From: Deinococcus gobiensis I-0
GTDB taxonomy: Bacteria > Deinococcota > Deinococci > Deinococcales > Deinococcaceae
Assembly (NCBI RefSeq): GCF_000252445.1
Contig: NC_017771.1
Coordinates: 62,001 to 126,000 of the forward strand
Direction: 5' to 3'
Length of the DNA stretch: 64,000 nucleotides
The notes under the pieces: generated by a model
What the model was told of the DNA's origin: nothing
Database searches by the model: none
What the model saw: the letters and a program-made list of their open reading frames with translations, nothing else
In this document: positions 41,485-49,791 of the stretch, one piece after another
Layout: each line of letters opens with the position of its first letter
Numbering within the stretch: position 1 is the first letter of the stretch
Translations under genes and position numbers: made by a program

Positions 41485-41967
41485 ATGACCCGCCTGTTGT
41501 TGACCCTGCTGGCCCTCCTGACCAGCTGCGCCCCAGCGCTCCCTGTGTTCGTCACGGCCCGGAGTACCTCGACCTCCCCCAGGATCGTGTACGCCGTCGT
41601 GCCTCAGGGCATCTTGCCGCCGGGAATGACCGGGGCGAGTCGGACGTTCGGCGGCGTGTGCTTCGTGCAGATCCAGGCAGGCAGCGAGAACGCCTTGACG
41701 ATCGCGCACGAGGTTGGGCACTGCCTGGACGGCGGCCGCAGTCAGGCGTTCGGCGAGGCGGGTTGCGTCATCCGGCCCTACGCGTGCGAGTCGGCGGAAG
41801 GCTTTGCGGACACCTATGCCCTGCTCTACCTGGAGCGCTACGGCCAGCGCCTCGACGTCTTGGGGTGGCCCGGCGCAGGTGAGACGACCGACCCCCTACC
41901 CTATCCGGACGAAGTGACGCCCGAGCGGCTCACCACGCTGCTCGCCCGGCTCGGCACCCGGCGTTGA
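41485..41967 (+). CDS. probable lipoprotein metallopeptidase-like, 160 aa
   Basis: Signal MTRLLLTLLALLTSCAPALP with lipobox LTSC. Residues ~73-81 read IAHEVGHCL, an HExxH zinc-binding motif followed by YACESAEGFADTYALLYLE, a Glu-bearing helix that could give the third zinc ligand. This suggests a small envelope metallopeptidase of gluzincin type. Length is short for known families, so activity is uncertain. Confidence 0.65.
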   Translation: MTRLLLTLLALLTSCAPALPVFVTARSTSTSPRIVYAVVPQGILPPGMTGASRTFGGVCFVQIQAGSENALTIAHEVGHCLDGGRSQAFGEAGCVIRPYACESAEGFADTYALLYLERYGQRLDVLGWPGAGETTDPLPYPDEVTPERLTTLLARLGTRR

Positions 41968-42180
41968 GGCCGGCAGGCGTGGGGCGGGACCGGGGGCGGC
42001 GAGAGCTGGCCTCCGGTGCCTCGCGCCCTGCGGGCGCGGGCGCGGCCCCCCTGCGGGCCGCACCCCCTCCACGCCAGACCCGCACCGTGCGCCAGTGGGG
42101 CGGTCCCCCGCGGTCCGCAAGCGGCCCGCTGCCTGACCTTCAGACTCCTATCAGCACCTGCCGCCCCCCTTCCCCTACAC
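41968..42180. other. GC-rich non-coding region with many short inverted repeats
   Basis: Includes GCGCCCTGCGGGCGCGGGCG and GCGGCCCCCCTGCGGGCCGC and GGTCCCCCGCGGTCC-type palindromes within ~180 bp. No frame looks coding. Possibly structured RNA or DNA. Confidence 0.45.
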
Positions 42181-42203
42181 TTCAGACACGACGAGGAGGA
42201 TGT

Positions 42204-42401
42204 ATGAGCCCATTCGATTTCAAAGCCTACGTGCAGCAGGGCACCTTCGATCAGAAGGCCCGGCAAGGCGTCAGACAGGCGACCATCCACGCTGAACAGC
42301 ACGGCCTTCCTGTCGACGGCTATACCAACACGGGGCACGCTCATCCCACCCAGCAGGCCGTCTCTCCTGAACATCCGGCCAAACCACAAAAAAGCGCATG
42401 A
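42204..42401 (+). CDS. candidate antitoxin of the zeta-toxin pair, 65 aa
   Basis: MSPFDFKAYVQQGTFDQKAR and a His/Pro/Gln-rich C-terminus. Overlaps the zeta-type kinase gene (ATGA at 42398), which is the usual antitoxin position. It does not resemble the epsilon antitoxin, so it may be a distinct type. SD GAGGAGGA before ATG. Confidence 0.55.
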   Translation: MSPFDFKAYVQQGTFDQKARQGVRQATIHAEQHGLPVDGYTNTGHAHPTQQAVSPEHPAKPQKSA

Positions 42402-43252
42402 CGAGCACGGACACCACTGGGGCTGAACAGCCCCAGCTTTTTATGTTCGCTGGCCCCAACGGGTCAGGGAAATCCACCATCACGACCCCCATGCTGGCCG
42501 ATCTCCCTGGGGAGTACATCAACGCCGACGACATCGCCCGCGCCTGGAGGGACGAGATTCCAGATCCCCTGGAGCGCAATCGTCAGGCCGCGCGTCTGGC
42601 CGATCGGCAACGGCAGCTCGCCTTACGCGAGGGTCGGTCCCTGGTCTTCGAGACCGTCATGAGTACGCCGGAAAAAGTCGCCCTGCTCACCCAGGCCAAG
42701 GCCCTTGGCTATCAGACCACGTTGATCTTCGTCACCACCTCCGATGCGACCTTCAACGTCCGCCGCGTCCAGCAACGGGTCATCCTTGGGGGCCACGATG
42801 TCGAACCGGACACAATTCGGCGACGGTACGAAGGCGCGATGACGCTGCTCGCCGCCGCCGTCGAACATGCCGACCAGGCCGTCGTCATCGACAACTCTGG
42901 GACGGAACCACAGCGGGTGGCTCAGAAGTTCGACGAGCAGCTTGAACTTCTCGCGCCCATCCCCGCCTGGGTCACGCAGCGACTGGATCAGCCATGGGCT
43001 GCCCGGCAGGCCTCGCGACGAACGCTTCGGGAGCTTGCCGGCACCCCTCGCTTCCACACCGCAGATGCGCGGGAGGGCCAACAGTATTCCGGCGTCCTTG
43101 TGGGGCGTACGGCGTGGCATCTGCTGCAACGCACGGCGCAAGGCCTCGTCCTTCATGACCTCAGTCTGTGCCTTGTGCCTCCTGTTGAGGAGGGGGAGCC
43201 GCTGACCCTGCGGTATCACTACGAGCGCGGGAAGCTCAGTCGTACCCCTTGA
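42398..43252 (+). CDS. zeta-toxin-family P-loop kinase, 284 aa
   Basis: Walker A AGPNGSGKST at 18-27, YINADDIAR (the Asp that activates the sugar nucleotide), a SLVFETVMST strand and VRRVQQRVILGGHDVEPDTI RRR lid are all characteristic of zeta toxins that phosphorylate UDP-N-acetylglucosamine. The C-terminal ~90 residues are an extension, not part of the standard fold. With the upstream small gene it forms a two-gene toxin-antitoxin unit. Confidence 0.85.
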   Translation: MTSTDTTGAEQPQLFMFAGPNGSGKSTITTPMLADLPGEYINADDIARAWRDEIPDPLERNRQAARLADRQRQLALREGRSLVFETVMSTPEKVALLTQAKALGYQTTLIFVTTSDATFNVRRVQQRVILGGHDVEPDTIRRRYEGAMTLLAAAVEHADQAVVIDNSGTEPQRVAQKFDEQLELLAPIPAWVTQRLDQPWAARQASRRTLRELAGTPRFHTADAREGQQYSGVLVGRTAWHLLQRTAQGLVLHDLSLCLVPPVEEGEPLTLRYHYERGKLSRTP

Positions 43253-43295
43253 GGTCCCTGAACGGGGAGGCTGGCCTCATCGCTGGCTCCCAGTC

Positions 43296-43331
43296 CCCTC
43301 GCCCGGAACGGCACCGGACAGTCCCCAAAGC
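43296..43331 (+). promoter_or_regulatory. 5'-leader hairpin, copy 19 (stem imperfect)
   Basis: GCCCGG/CCGGAC; one pair lost compared with the other copies. 12 nt to ATG 43332. Confidence 0.55.
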
Positions 43332-43808
43332 ATGCTGCCCCTCGACCCGCGCCCCAACTTCCCCGTGCTCGGCCGCATCACCTACACCCACGAACTGCCG
43401 GCAGATCGGCGGCCCCCCAGCCGCTATGGTGGCGCCGTGCCCCCCCGGATCGGCCGGATTCGTTTGGCGAATGTCAAGACCCTCCAGCTGGAGGCCGGCG
43501 AGCAGGCCATCTACATCGGCCGGGGCCGGGCGCCGAACGGCATGGAGCACGCGCACCTGGGCAACCCCTTCCGGGTGAGCGACGGGTACGCCCAGGGCGA
43601 GGCGGCGGCCGCTTATCTGGACCACCTGCGCCGCCAGGTCAGAGCCCACGGGCCGGAACGGGCGACCATCCTCGAGCTCGCCCGGCGCCTCGCAGCTGGG
43701 GACCAGCTCGTGATCTGTTGTTTCTGCTCCCCCGGCCCCTGCCACGGCGAACACGTCCTGGCCGCGATTCAAGGCTACGCCAGGCAACGCGGCTGGACGG
43801 GACGCTGA
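43332..43808 (+). CDS. DUF4326-domain protein, 158 aa
   Basis: AIYIGRGRAPNGMEHAHLGN PFRVSDGYAQGEAAAAYLDH then QLVICCFCSPGPCHGEHVLA. This is the DUF4326 signature (VYIGR..LGNPF..CWCaPxxCHGD) with the fold end conserved. These proteins are common on phages and plasmids; function unknown. Confidence 0.8.
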   Translation: MLPLDPRPNFPVLGRITYTHELPADRRPPSRYGGAVPPRIGRIRLANVKTLQLEAGEQAIYIGRGRAPNGMEHAHLGNPFRVSDGYAQGEAAAAYLDHLRRQVRAHGPERATILELARRLAAGDQLVICCFCSPGPCHGEHVLAAIQGYARQRGWTGR

Positions 43809-43924
43809 CCGATCGGGGGTCAGCGCGACCTGCTGCAAGGCAAAAAGAATCCGGAAGGAGTCAGGATTCGAGTGGCCCCGGAGGGAGTGGGGCCGGGGTC
43901 GGTGCGAGGCTCTCACTGCCCCGG

Positions 43925-43956
43925 ACAACCAGAACCGCCCACACCATAGAAGAGGT
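43925..43956 (+). promoter_or_regulatory. recurring promoter-like block, copy G
   Basis: ACAACCAGAACCGCCCA, -10-like CACCAT, AGAAGAGGT then ATG 43957. Confidence 0.65.
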
Positions 43957-45204
43957 ATGACCCCCTCCTTCTTCCGGCCCTTTTGTCTCCTCCTCACCCT
44001 CGGCACGGCCGGCGCCAGTTCTGGGACTGACTTCGCCCGCCAGGTCCTGGACACCCCCGAAGTCCAGCTCGCCCGCACGCTCGGCCTGAACTCGCTCACC
44101 CCCAACGGCACTGCCCTCACCGGCACCCGTACGGGCGTTGCTACTCAAGCCACTGCACCGCTCACCCTCCAACGCGTGCAACAGCAGTTGAAGACCGCCG
44201 GGTTTCCCAACACCGCCAGCCTCCAGAGCCTGAACGTCATCACCGTGCCCTACACCGCCCAGCAGATCGCCACCTACGCCGGCCGGGCCGTCGACCTTCT
44301 CGACGATCAGCGCTGGACCTACACCATCCACGCGGACTTCCAGCGTGCTCAGGTCGTCGTCAACCTCGACAAGACCCACCACGCCGCCCTGCGCGCCCTG
44401 CTCGGCGACCGCATCCCTGAAGCCGCCCTCCGACTCGGCCAGGCCCCCCAGCTCCGGCCCGTCTCCGGAGACGGCAGCGCCACCACCAGCCAGTACATCC
44501 AGGACCGCAACCGTCCTTACGGCGCCGGGGCCCGCATCATCTCCGGCAGCCTCGAGTGCTCCGCGGGCTGGTTCGGCCGCAATCCACAGGGCGAGATCAT
44601 GCTCGTGACGGCCGCCCACTGTGTCGACCCCCGCAAGACCACCCAGTTCTTCCAGACTCAGGACTTCATCGGGACCACGAGCACCACGCACCGTCGGGGC
44701 ATCGACGCCATCGCCATCCGGTTAAACAACCTGAATTACAACCCCAACGTCCTGTACGCGGACGACTGGAACGGGCGCATCCTCAAGCGTCTCCCCCAGA
44801 ACGGCCCGGCCAACAGCTTTACGGGCGCCCAGAAGATCACGCTCGCTGGGGCCACGAGTTACCGGCGGGAGTGGCAGTGGTTCTCGCACTTCAACCGCAT
44901 CGCCGTCCAGCGCCAGGTGGTCGAGACCCCCTCCGGCTTCACGGTCGACGCGACCGAATATTGCATCGTGGCGTCCTACGCCCAGGCGGGCAGCCCGAAC
45001 CAGGTCAACCGCCAGCCCCAGGGTGGGGATAGCGGCGGCATCCTCCTGAACGAACGCAACGAGGTCCTCGGGCACATCAGCGTCGTGGGCACCTTCGACC
45101 CCTCCCTGCCGACCAGCGCCTGGGAAAAAGCCTATTGCTTTGTGCCGTGGACAGACGCTCAACAGCAGACCGGGCTCTTCCCCCTCAACAGCCCTGGCAA
45201 CTGA
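43957..45204 (+). CDS. secreted trypsin-like (S1) serine protease, 415 aa
   Basis: Signal peptide MTPSFFRPFCLLLTLGTAGA. Residues ~60-175 are a propeptide-like region. The catalytic domain has H221 (LVTAAHCVD), D250 (HRRGIDAIAIR) and S359 (PQGGDSGGILL), with C201 and C222 placed for the disulfide that flanks the His loop. The layout resembles streptogrisin/alpha-lytic-type secreted proteases. The following lipoprotein is 55 bp downstream and may be co-transcribed. Confidence 0.88.
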   Translation: MTPSFFRPFCLLLTLGTAGASSGTDFARQVLDTPEVQLARTLGLNSLTPNGTALTGTRTGVATQATAPLTLQRVQQQLKTAGFPNTASLQSLNVITVPYTAQQIATYAGRAVDLLDDQRWTYTIHADFQRAQVVVNLDKTHHAALRALLGDRIPEAALRLGQAPQLRPVSGDGSATTSQYIQDRNRPYGAGARIISGSLECSAGWFGRNPQGEIMLVTAAHCVDPRKTTQFFQTQDFIGTTSTTHRRGIDAIAIRLNNLNYNPNVLYADDWNGRILKRLPQNGPANSFTGAQKITLAGATSYRREWQWFSHFNRIAVQRQVVETPSGFTVDATEYCIVASYAQAGSPNQVNRQPQGGDSGGILLNERNEVLGHISVVGTFDPSLPTSAWEKAYCFVPWTDAQQQTGLFPLNSPGN

Positions 45205-45259
45205 ACTGAACGCCCTGAACCGCCCCCCTTCCACCCTTCTTTTCTCCCAGGAGTCCACC

Positions 45260-45937
45260 ATGCGCCAGTCCCTGTCCCTCTGCCTGATCACCACCCTCCT
45301 CCTCAGCGCTTGCAGCCAGCAGCAGCAGTCCCCCGCCCGCACTTCCCACGCCGCTACTCCCGCCGAGATCGCCCAGCAGCTCCAGGCCTACGCCGACACC
45401 TCCGCGGCCCTGGTCGCCGGCGTGCAGGCCGCCCTTCAGCCCGGCACCACCAGCCAGAGCCTCAAGGCCCTCGACCTCAGTAGCAACAACCGCGCCAAGC
45501 TCGAAAGTCTCCGTCAGCAGGCCCTCGAGCGCTTCCCCAACCTCATCGACCAGCCGGCCTGGCTCGCCGAGAGTAGCCAGCTTATCGGCCTGAACGAAGC
45601 GGGCAGCGTCACGAGCAACCTCGACGGCCTGTTCGTCATCGCCACGGTCGCGCAGGACGACCCGCAGAAGACCGCCTGGGTGGCGACCGTCACCGTGGAC
45701 GTGACCGGCCAGCAGATCGAGAACATCCGCCTGAACACCACCCTCAGTGGCGGGTACTTCCCTCCGGCTTACCGGTATGTCGGCGAGGACGGCAAGCTGC
45801 CGTACATCCGCCGCACCTATGCGCCTGCAGGCGGGCCGAGCACGATGCCCGTCGAGACGGTCAGCGCGATGAGCGTGCCGAGTGAGGAAGCGTCCCAGGT
45901 CATCGTCTACAGCCAGGCCGGTGAACGTCTCCGCTAA
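45260..45937 (+). CDS. lipoprotein, 225 aa
   Basis: MRQSLSLCLITTLLLSACSQ: lipobox LSAC. The mature protein has an N-terminal helix and a beta-rich C-terminal part (FVIATVAQDDPQKTAWVATV; GGYFPPAYRYVGEDGKLPYI). Not recognised. It precedes, with overlap, the Lnt-like gene, so it may be a substrate or a partner. Ribosome site CAGGAG before ATG 45260. Confidence 0.7.
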   Translation: MRQSLSLCLITTLLLSACSQQQQSPARTSHAATPAEIAQQLQAYADTSAALVAGVQAALQPGTTSQSLKALDLSSNNRAKLESLRQQALERFPNLIDQPAWLAESSQLIGLNEAGSVTSNLDGLFVIATVAQDDPQKTAWVATVTVDVTGQQIENIRLNTTLSGGYFPPAYRYVGEDGKLPYIRRTYAPAGGPSTMPVETVSAMSVPSEEASQVIVYSQAGERLR

Positions 45938-47321
45938 CCGGCGCACCCTTGGAGCCTGGGGGCTGGGGGTGGTCATCGCCCTGCTGGCCTTCAGCCCCTG
46001 GCCTCTCTTGTGCGTGCTGCCCCTGCTCGCCGCCCCAGGGTTGCTCCGGGGCCTTTCACCCCTCCAGAGCACTCTGGCGTTGACGGGCCTGCACGCGCCC
46101 CTGATGGTCGGGGTGTACGCGACCGCCCTTCCCCTGCTCCCCGCAGGCCTGCTGGGGATCGGACTCGTGATCATCGCCCCGGTGGTCCTGCACCTCCTGT
46201 TCGCCTTCCCGATCGCATGGCTCCTGCAGGGCAGCCGGAATCCCTGGCGGTGGGCACTCGCCGCGATCACCCTCGACCAGCTGCTCATGCTGCCCGTCCT
46301 CGGGCTCCTGGGGGACCCAGCCACACCGAGCGTCTTCATGACGGCCCCCATGTGGCTCCTCGGGCCGGGAACTGGAACGATGCTCCTGCTCCTTGCCGGT
46401 GCAGCCCTTGTGACGGCCCCCCGCTGGGCCCTCCTGCCCCTGGCCGTCCTGGGACTGGCTTGGAGTTGGAGACCAGGTCCGTCCGCCCCTCCGATTCTGG
46501 TGGCCGCTGCCCAACGGGGCGATACACGGGTCCGGGAGATCAGCGACGTGCCGCCCACACTCGCGCGGTCCGAGGAAGCCCAGTGGTTCCCCCTTCTCCA
46601 AGGTGTCGACGCAGCCCTCGTCGTTCTCCCGGAAAACGCGACGGCCGTCCGGCAAACCCTCGCTCAGGTACGCCGGCCCTTCCCGCCAAACGTTCTCTAC
46701 GGTGGCGTCTCCTACACCGCGCTCGCCGCCCACAACAGTGTCCTCGCGGGTGGCCGAGTCCTGCGCAGCAAACGGGAGCTGGTCCCCCTCACCGAGCGCC
46801 CCTGGTTGACCGCCGACCAGAACCCACTTCGCCCGGTGCAGCTCGCCGGACACCAGTTGGGCGTCCTGATCTGTGTCGAAGGCCTGTTCGCCCCTGCCGC
46901 CGCTCGACTCGCCCGGCAAGGCGCGGAGATCCTCGTCGTTCCCGCCTCCACCAAGGCCTTCCACGCCGCGCGCTTTCAGGACATCGCGGCACGTGCGGCT
47001 GCCAGCAGTGCCGGACTGCCCCTCATTCTCGCCTCTGAGGCCGGGGGCAGCGTCATCGTCGATCCGCACGGCCACGTCCTGAGCCGGGCCGCCTGGGGAC
47101 AGCCGCAAGTCATCCGCGCGCCGATCTCCCCTGGCCGTCCCACCCTCTATGCCTGGACCGCACCCGCCTGGCCGGTCGTCCTGTCCATCCTCCTGCTCGT
47201 TCTCGCACGGCCACACCTTTCTGGAAGAAGTCAGCGCTCGAGGGCCCCTGGAAACAGCGCCGCCCGGAACAGTGCGAGGTCCGCCCTGCCGGGTGGACAA
47301 CCAGAACCGGCCGCACGCTGA
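45921..47321 (+). CDS. apolipoprotein N-acyltransferase-like (Lnt/TraB-type) protein, 466 aa
   Basis: About six hydrophobic segments precede a nitrilase-fold domain: VVLPENATA (catalytic Glu), SKRELVPLTERPW (catalytic Lys region) and GVLICVEGLFAP (catalytic Cys). This is the Lnt architecture, though sequence similarity looks distant; shorter relatives on conjugative plasmids are called TraB. GTG 45921 overlaps the preceding stop; an upstream ATG at 45882 is unlikely. It could acylate lipoproteins encoded nearby, such as the preceding one. Confidence 0.72.
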   Translation: MNVSANRRTLGAWGLGVVIALLAFSPWPLLCVLPLLAAPGLLRGLSPLQSTLALTGLHAPLMVGVYATALPLLPAGLLGIGLVIIAPVVLHLLFAFPIAWLLQGSRNPWRWALAAITLDQLLMLPVLGLLGDPATPSVFMTAPMWLLGPGTGTMLLLLAGAALVTAPRWALLPLAVLGLAWSWRPGPSAPPILVAAAQRGDTRVREISDVPPTLARSEEAQWFPLLQGVDAALVVLPENATAVRQTLAQVRRPFPPNVLYGGVSYTALAAHNSVLAGGRVLRSKRELVPLTERPWLTADQNPLRPVQLAGHQLGVLICVEGLFAPAAARLARQGAEILVVPASTKAFHAARFQDIAARAAASSAGLPLILASEAGGSVIVDPHGHVLSRAAWGQPQVIRAPISPGRPTLYAWTAPAWPVVLSILLLVLARPHLSGRSQRSRAPGNSAARNSARSALPGGQPEPAAR

Positions 47322-47328
47322 GGACATG
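47297..47328 (+). promoter_or_regulatory. recurring promoter-like block, copy H
   Basis: ACAACCAGAACCGGCCG, -10-like CACGCT, GAGGAC, ATG 47326. The frame opened by that ATG is not convincingly coding; the leader hairpin and ATG 47378 follow. Confidence 0.6.
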
Positions 47329-47344
47329 ACCCCCCACGTCATCA

Positions 47345-47377
47345 CCCTCCCCGCTCACGCGGGACTGGACCCACCCC
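47345..47377 (+). promoter_or_regulatory. 5'-leader hairpin, copy 22
   Basis: CCCTC, stem CCCGC/GCGGG (TCAC loop); 14 nt to ATG 47378. Confidence 0.55.
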
Positions 47378-47644
47378 ATGACCCTCTTCCTTCCCCCTCC
47401 CCCCCACCTGCCGCAGGACAGTGCGGATCCCACCGAATTCTGGACCCGCCTCGCCGAACGCACCACCCAGTTCCCCTTTCTCGGCTCTCGGCTCTTGCCC
47501 CATGACCAGACCCGCCTCGGCTTGACCCCGGAGAGATTCGCGCGGCTGCGCCTGTGTCTGATCCCCCGGACGAAGGACGAGCGCCACGCCCTCGAGCAGC
47601 ACTTCCACCTGCCTCCCGACAGTCTTCAGGAGAAAGGAAATTGA
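47378..47644 (+). CDS. hypothetical protein, 88 aa
   Basis: MTLFLPPPPHLPQDSADPTE and LTPERFARLRLCLIPRTKDE. Short helical protein, unrecognised. Its start is placed by the leader hairpin. Three bases separate it from the next gene. Confidence 0.55.
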   Translation: MTLFLPPPPHLPQDSADPTEFWTRLAERTTQFPFLGSRLLPHDQTRLGLTPERFARLRLCLIPRTKDERHALEQHFHLPPDSLQEKGN

Positions 47645-47647
47645 CCC

Positions 47648-48178
47648 ATGACCCTCACGGCCACCCTCATCGATTCCTCCGCCCACCTCGACCTCATCCG
47701 GCGCACGCCCCGCCGGCTCCTCTGGGGCGTCTTCGCCGCCTACGGCCTCACCGCCCTGATCACGGCCCTCGTGCAGTCCGGGGGACTGGCCCCGAACCTC
47801 CGCATCGGCCTGCTCACCCTCTCGACGCTCTCCGGTCTGCTCGCGGGGGCGCTGGTGCTGGGTCTTTATCCCCTGGTGTTCACTTTCCTGAGCCGCAAGC
47901 TCGGCGGGGTCGGCGAGGAGAGCGACGTGCCCCAGATCCGCAGCGTCACGGCCCTGGCCATGATCCCCACGCTCATCACCACCCTGCTGGCGGCCGTGAA
48001 CGGCTTCGGCCCCATCACGCTGCTGGGCGGTCTGCTGAGCACGGTGGTCTTCATCTACGCCCTGAGTCTGGCCAACGGGACGGACATGCTTGCGGCCATG
48101 AAGCACACCTTCCTGATCTGGGGCGTGCTGCTGGGCCTGCTCGTCCTGCTGAACATCGTTATCAAGGCGGGCAGCTGA
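47648..48178 (+). CDS. integral membrane protein, 176 aa (Yip1-like?)
   Basis: Five hydrophobic segments (LLWGVFAAYGLTALITAL, LLTLSTLSGLLAGALVLGLY, VTALAMIPTLITTLLAAV, LLGGLLSTVVFIYALSLA, FLIWGVLLGLLVLLNIVI) separated by short loops. The topology suits the Yip1 fold, but no diagnostic motif is seen. Followed by a strong terminator. Confidence 0.6.
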   Translation: MTLTATLIDSSAHLDLIRRTPRRLLWGVFAAYGLTALITALVQSGGLAPNLRIGLLTLSTLSGLLAGALVLGLYPLVFTFLSRKLGGVGEESDVPQIRSVTALAMIPTLITTLLAAVNGFGPITLLGGLLSTVVFIYALSLANGTDMLAAMKHTFLIWGVLLGLLVLLNIVIKAGS

Positions 48179-48196
48179 CCCGCGAACGACCCCCTA

Positions 48197-48238
48197 CCCC
48201 CCTAGATAGAACTGGGCTCTCTGTTCTATCTAGGGGGT
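48197..48238 (+). terminator. rho-independent-like terminator
   Basis: CCCCCTAGATAGAAC pairs perfectly with GTTCTATCTAGGGGG across a 10-nt loop; a weak T-run follows. Confidence 0.75.
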
Positions 48239-48259
48239 CCTTGCCCCCGAGGTCCAACC

Positions 48260-49549
48260 ATGGTTCCTACGCCCACCACCGATCTGCCGACGCTGCAGCG
48301 TCAGGGGTCGAAGATCCAGACCGAACGCCAGGCGCAACTGCGCCAGCATCTGATCACCCTGACGACCCATGCCCTACTGGAGTACGAGCAACAGACGGGC
48401 CGCGCGGGCGCGACGGGACAGGCGGTGCAGTACCGCCGATACAACGAGGAAACGCCTCGCCGTCTTCTCGATCCGCGTTTGGAGGTCCTGATCGAGGATG
48501 CCACGGGGCTCCACCTCATCGCTGAAGTCCCTTTTGGGGACCTGCGCTCCCCGACCTTCCTTGACCCGGTCACCCGCGAGGAGCTCTACCTCAGCGACCC
48601 AGAGACCATAAGCCTGCACGCGCTCAAGGGCAAGCAGGGCTTCCACCTCAAAGGGGTCGCCCAGACGCAACTCGTGTACGGCCCGCGGTTCGGGCTCAGC
48701 GATCGGGTCGCGCGCGCACTTCAGAGCCGACAGGTGTGGCTTGCCCCGGGGCTGCTTGTCATGCTGTTGACCATAAGTAATGCCCTGACCTTCTCGGGGA
48801 CGGTGCTGGGGCAACACGTCCTGCTCGTGTGCACCACGTTCCTGAGCGTGGTCGTGCCACCCCTGATGTTCTGGTGGGGCTTTCGGCCCCAGCGCCAGCA
48901 GCTCAAGGGCTTCAGCCGTACTCTCCTGAGACGGTTCCAGGGGCAACCCACGCCGACTCTGCCCGCCCTCGTGAACCGGCAACTCCTGGGGGGGGTCGTG
49001 TTCCTTGCCCTGATCCTCTCGGGCTCACACCACCTGCTTGCGGGGAGTCTCGTGCAGGCCCTCAGCCTCTTCGTGACCTGGCTGCTCATCCGCTTCTTCC
49101 ACCTGCAGGCCGAACAGCAGGGTCGAGGCCTCGCCGAGGACCTTCAGCTTCTTCCAATGGTCACGCCGGAATCTTCCGCCCTGTACCCACTGAGTCTGAC
49201 GATGGAAGAGCGTCTGGAGTTGCTCCCGAAAATTGCCCAACTCCAAACCCGGGCAGAAGAAGCCCAGGAACAAGTGGGCACCTCCGGTCTGGGCGAGCCG
49301 CAGTACCGCGCCCTGAGTGCCGTGCAGCGGGACTGGCCAGAATCGGTCAACCTGATAGCGACCCTCCCACCGCAATACCAGGCTGAGGAAGCGGCAAAAC
49401 ACCTCGACCTGCTCCTCGACATCACCCCGCCGCCGGCCGCCAATCCCGCTGGCTTGGACCCAGCATTGGCGGCCCACCTCACGTACTTGCAGGAGCTCAG
49501 TCGGAACCGGTCGCACCGCTCGCAGAAGTCATCGCGAACAGCACCTTGA
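48260..49549 (+). CDS. membrane protein, 429 aa, with probable frameshift near its end
   Basis: Cytoplasmic N-terminus of ~150 residues, then four hydrophobic helices (~residues 160-275), then a long cytoplasmic tail. The annotated end (..SRNRSHRSQKSSRTAP) looks out of frame: a -1 shift near 49498 instead reads PVAPLAEVIANSTLTAEERP and ends QIAELEAQLGLLSLT at 49653, a natural coiled-coil tail. Either an indel, a sequencing error, or programmed frameshifting. Not recognised. Confidence 0.65.
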   Translation: MVPTPTTDLPTLQRQGSKIQTERQAQLRQHLITLTTHALLEYEQQTGRAGATGQAVQYRRYNEETPRRLLDPRLEVLIEDATGLHLIAEVPFGDLRSPTFLDPVTREELYLSDPETISLHALKGKQGFHLKGVAQTQLVYGPRFGLSDRVARALQSRQVWLAPGLLVMLLTISNALTFSGTVLGQHVLLVCTTFLSVVVPPLMFWWGFRPQRQQLKGFSRTLLRRFQGQPTPTLPALVNRQLLGGVVFLALILSGSHHLLAGSLVQALSLFVTWLLIRFFHLQAEQQGRGLAEDLQLLPMVTPESSALYPLSLTMEERLELLPKIAQLQTRAEEAQEQVGTSGLGEPQYRALSAVQRDWPESVNLIATLPPQYQAEEAAKHLDLLLDITPPPAANPAGLDPALAAHLTYLQELSRNRSHRSQKSSRTAP

Positions 49550-49759
49550 CGGCCGAAGAGCGCCCTACCAGCCTCCTGCGTACCGAGCCGTCACAAGCGC
49601 AGGCCCAAATTGCCGAACTCGAAGCCCAGTTGGGGCTGCTCTCCCTGACCTGAACAGCACGAAGAGCTTCCGGAAGAAGGCCGCCTTCAGGGGTCCAGGA
49701 AGAACAGCCGGCCGGAAACGGTGTGAGGGCTTGCCTCCCGGCGGGTCATTCCGTCTCGG

Positions 49760-49791
49760 CCCACCAGAACCGAGGGGATCATTGAAGCATG
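49760..49791 (+). promoter_or_regulatory. recurring promoter-like block, copy I
   Basis: CCCACCAGAACCGAGGG, -10-like GATCAT, TGAAGC, ATG 49789. Most diverged downstream part. Confidence 0.6.

Noticed and set aside
47326..47505. 59-codon frame opened by the ATG of promoter block H
   Set aside because: It runs through the leader hairpin into a Pro-rich sequence; the gene at 47378 in another frame fits the hairpin geometry better.
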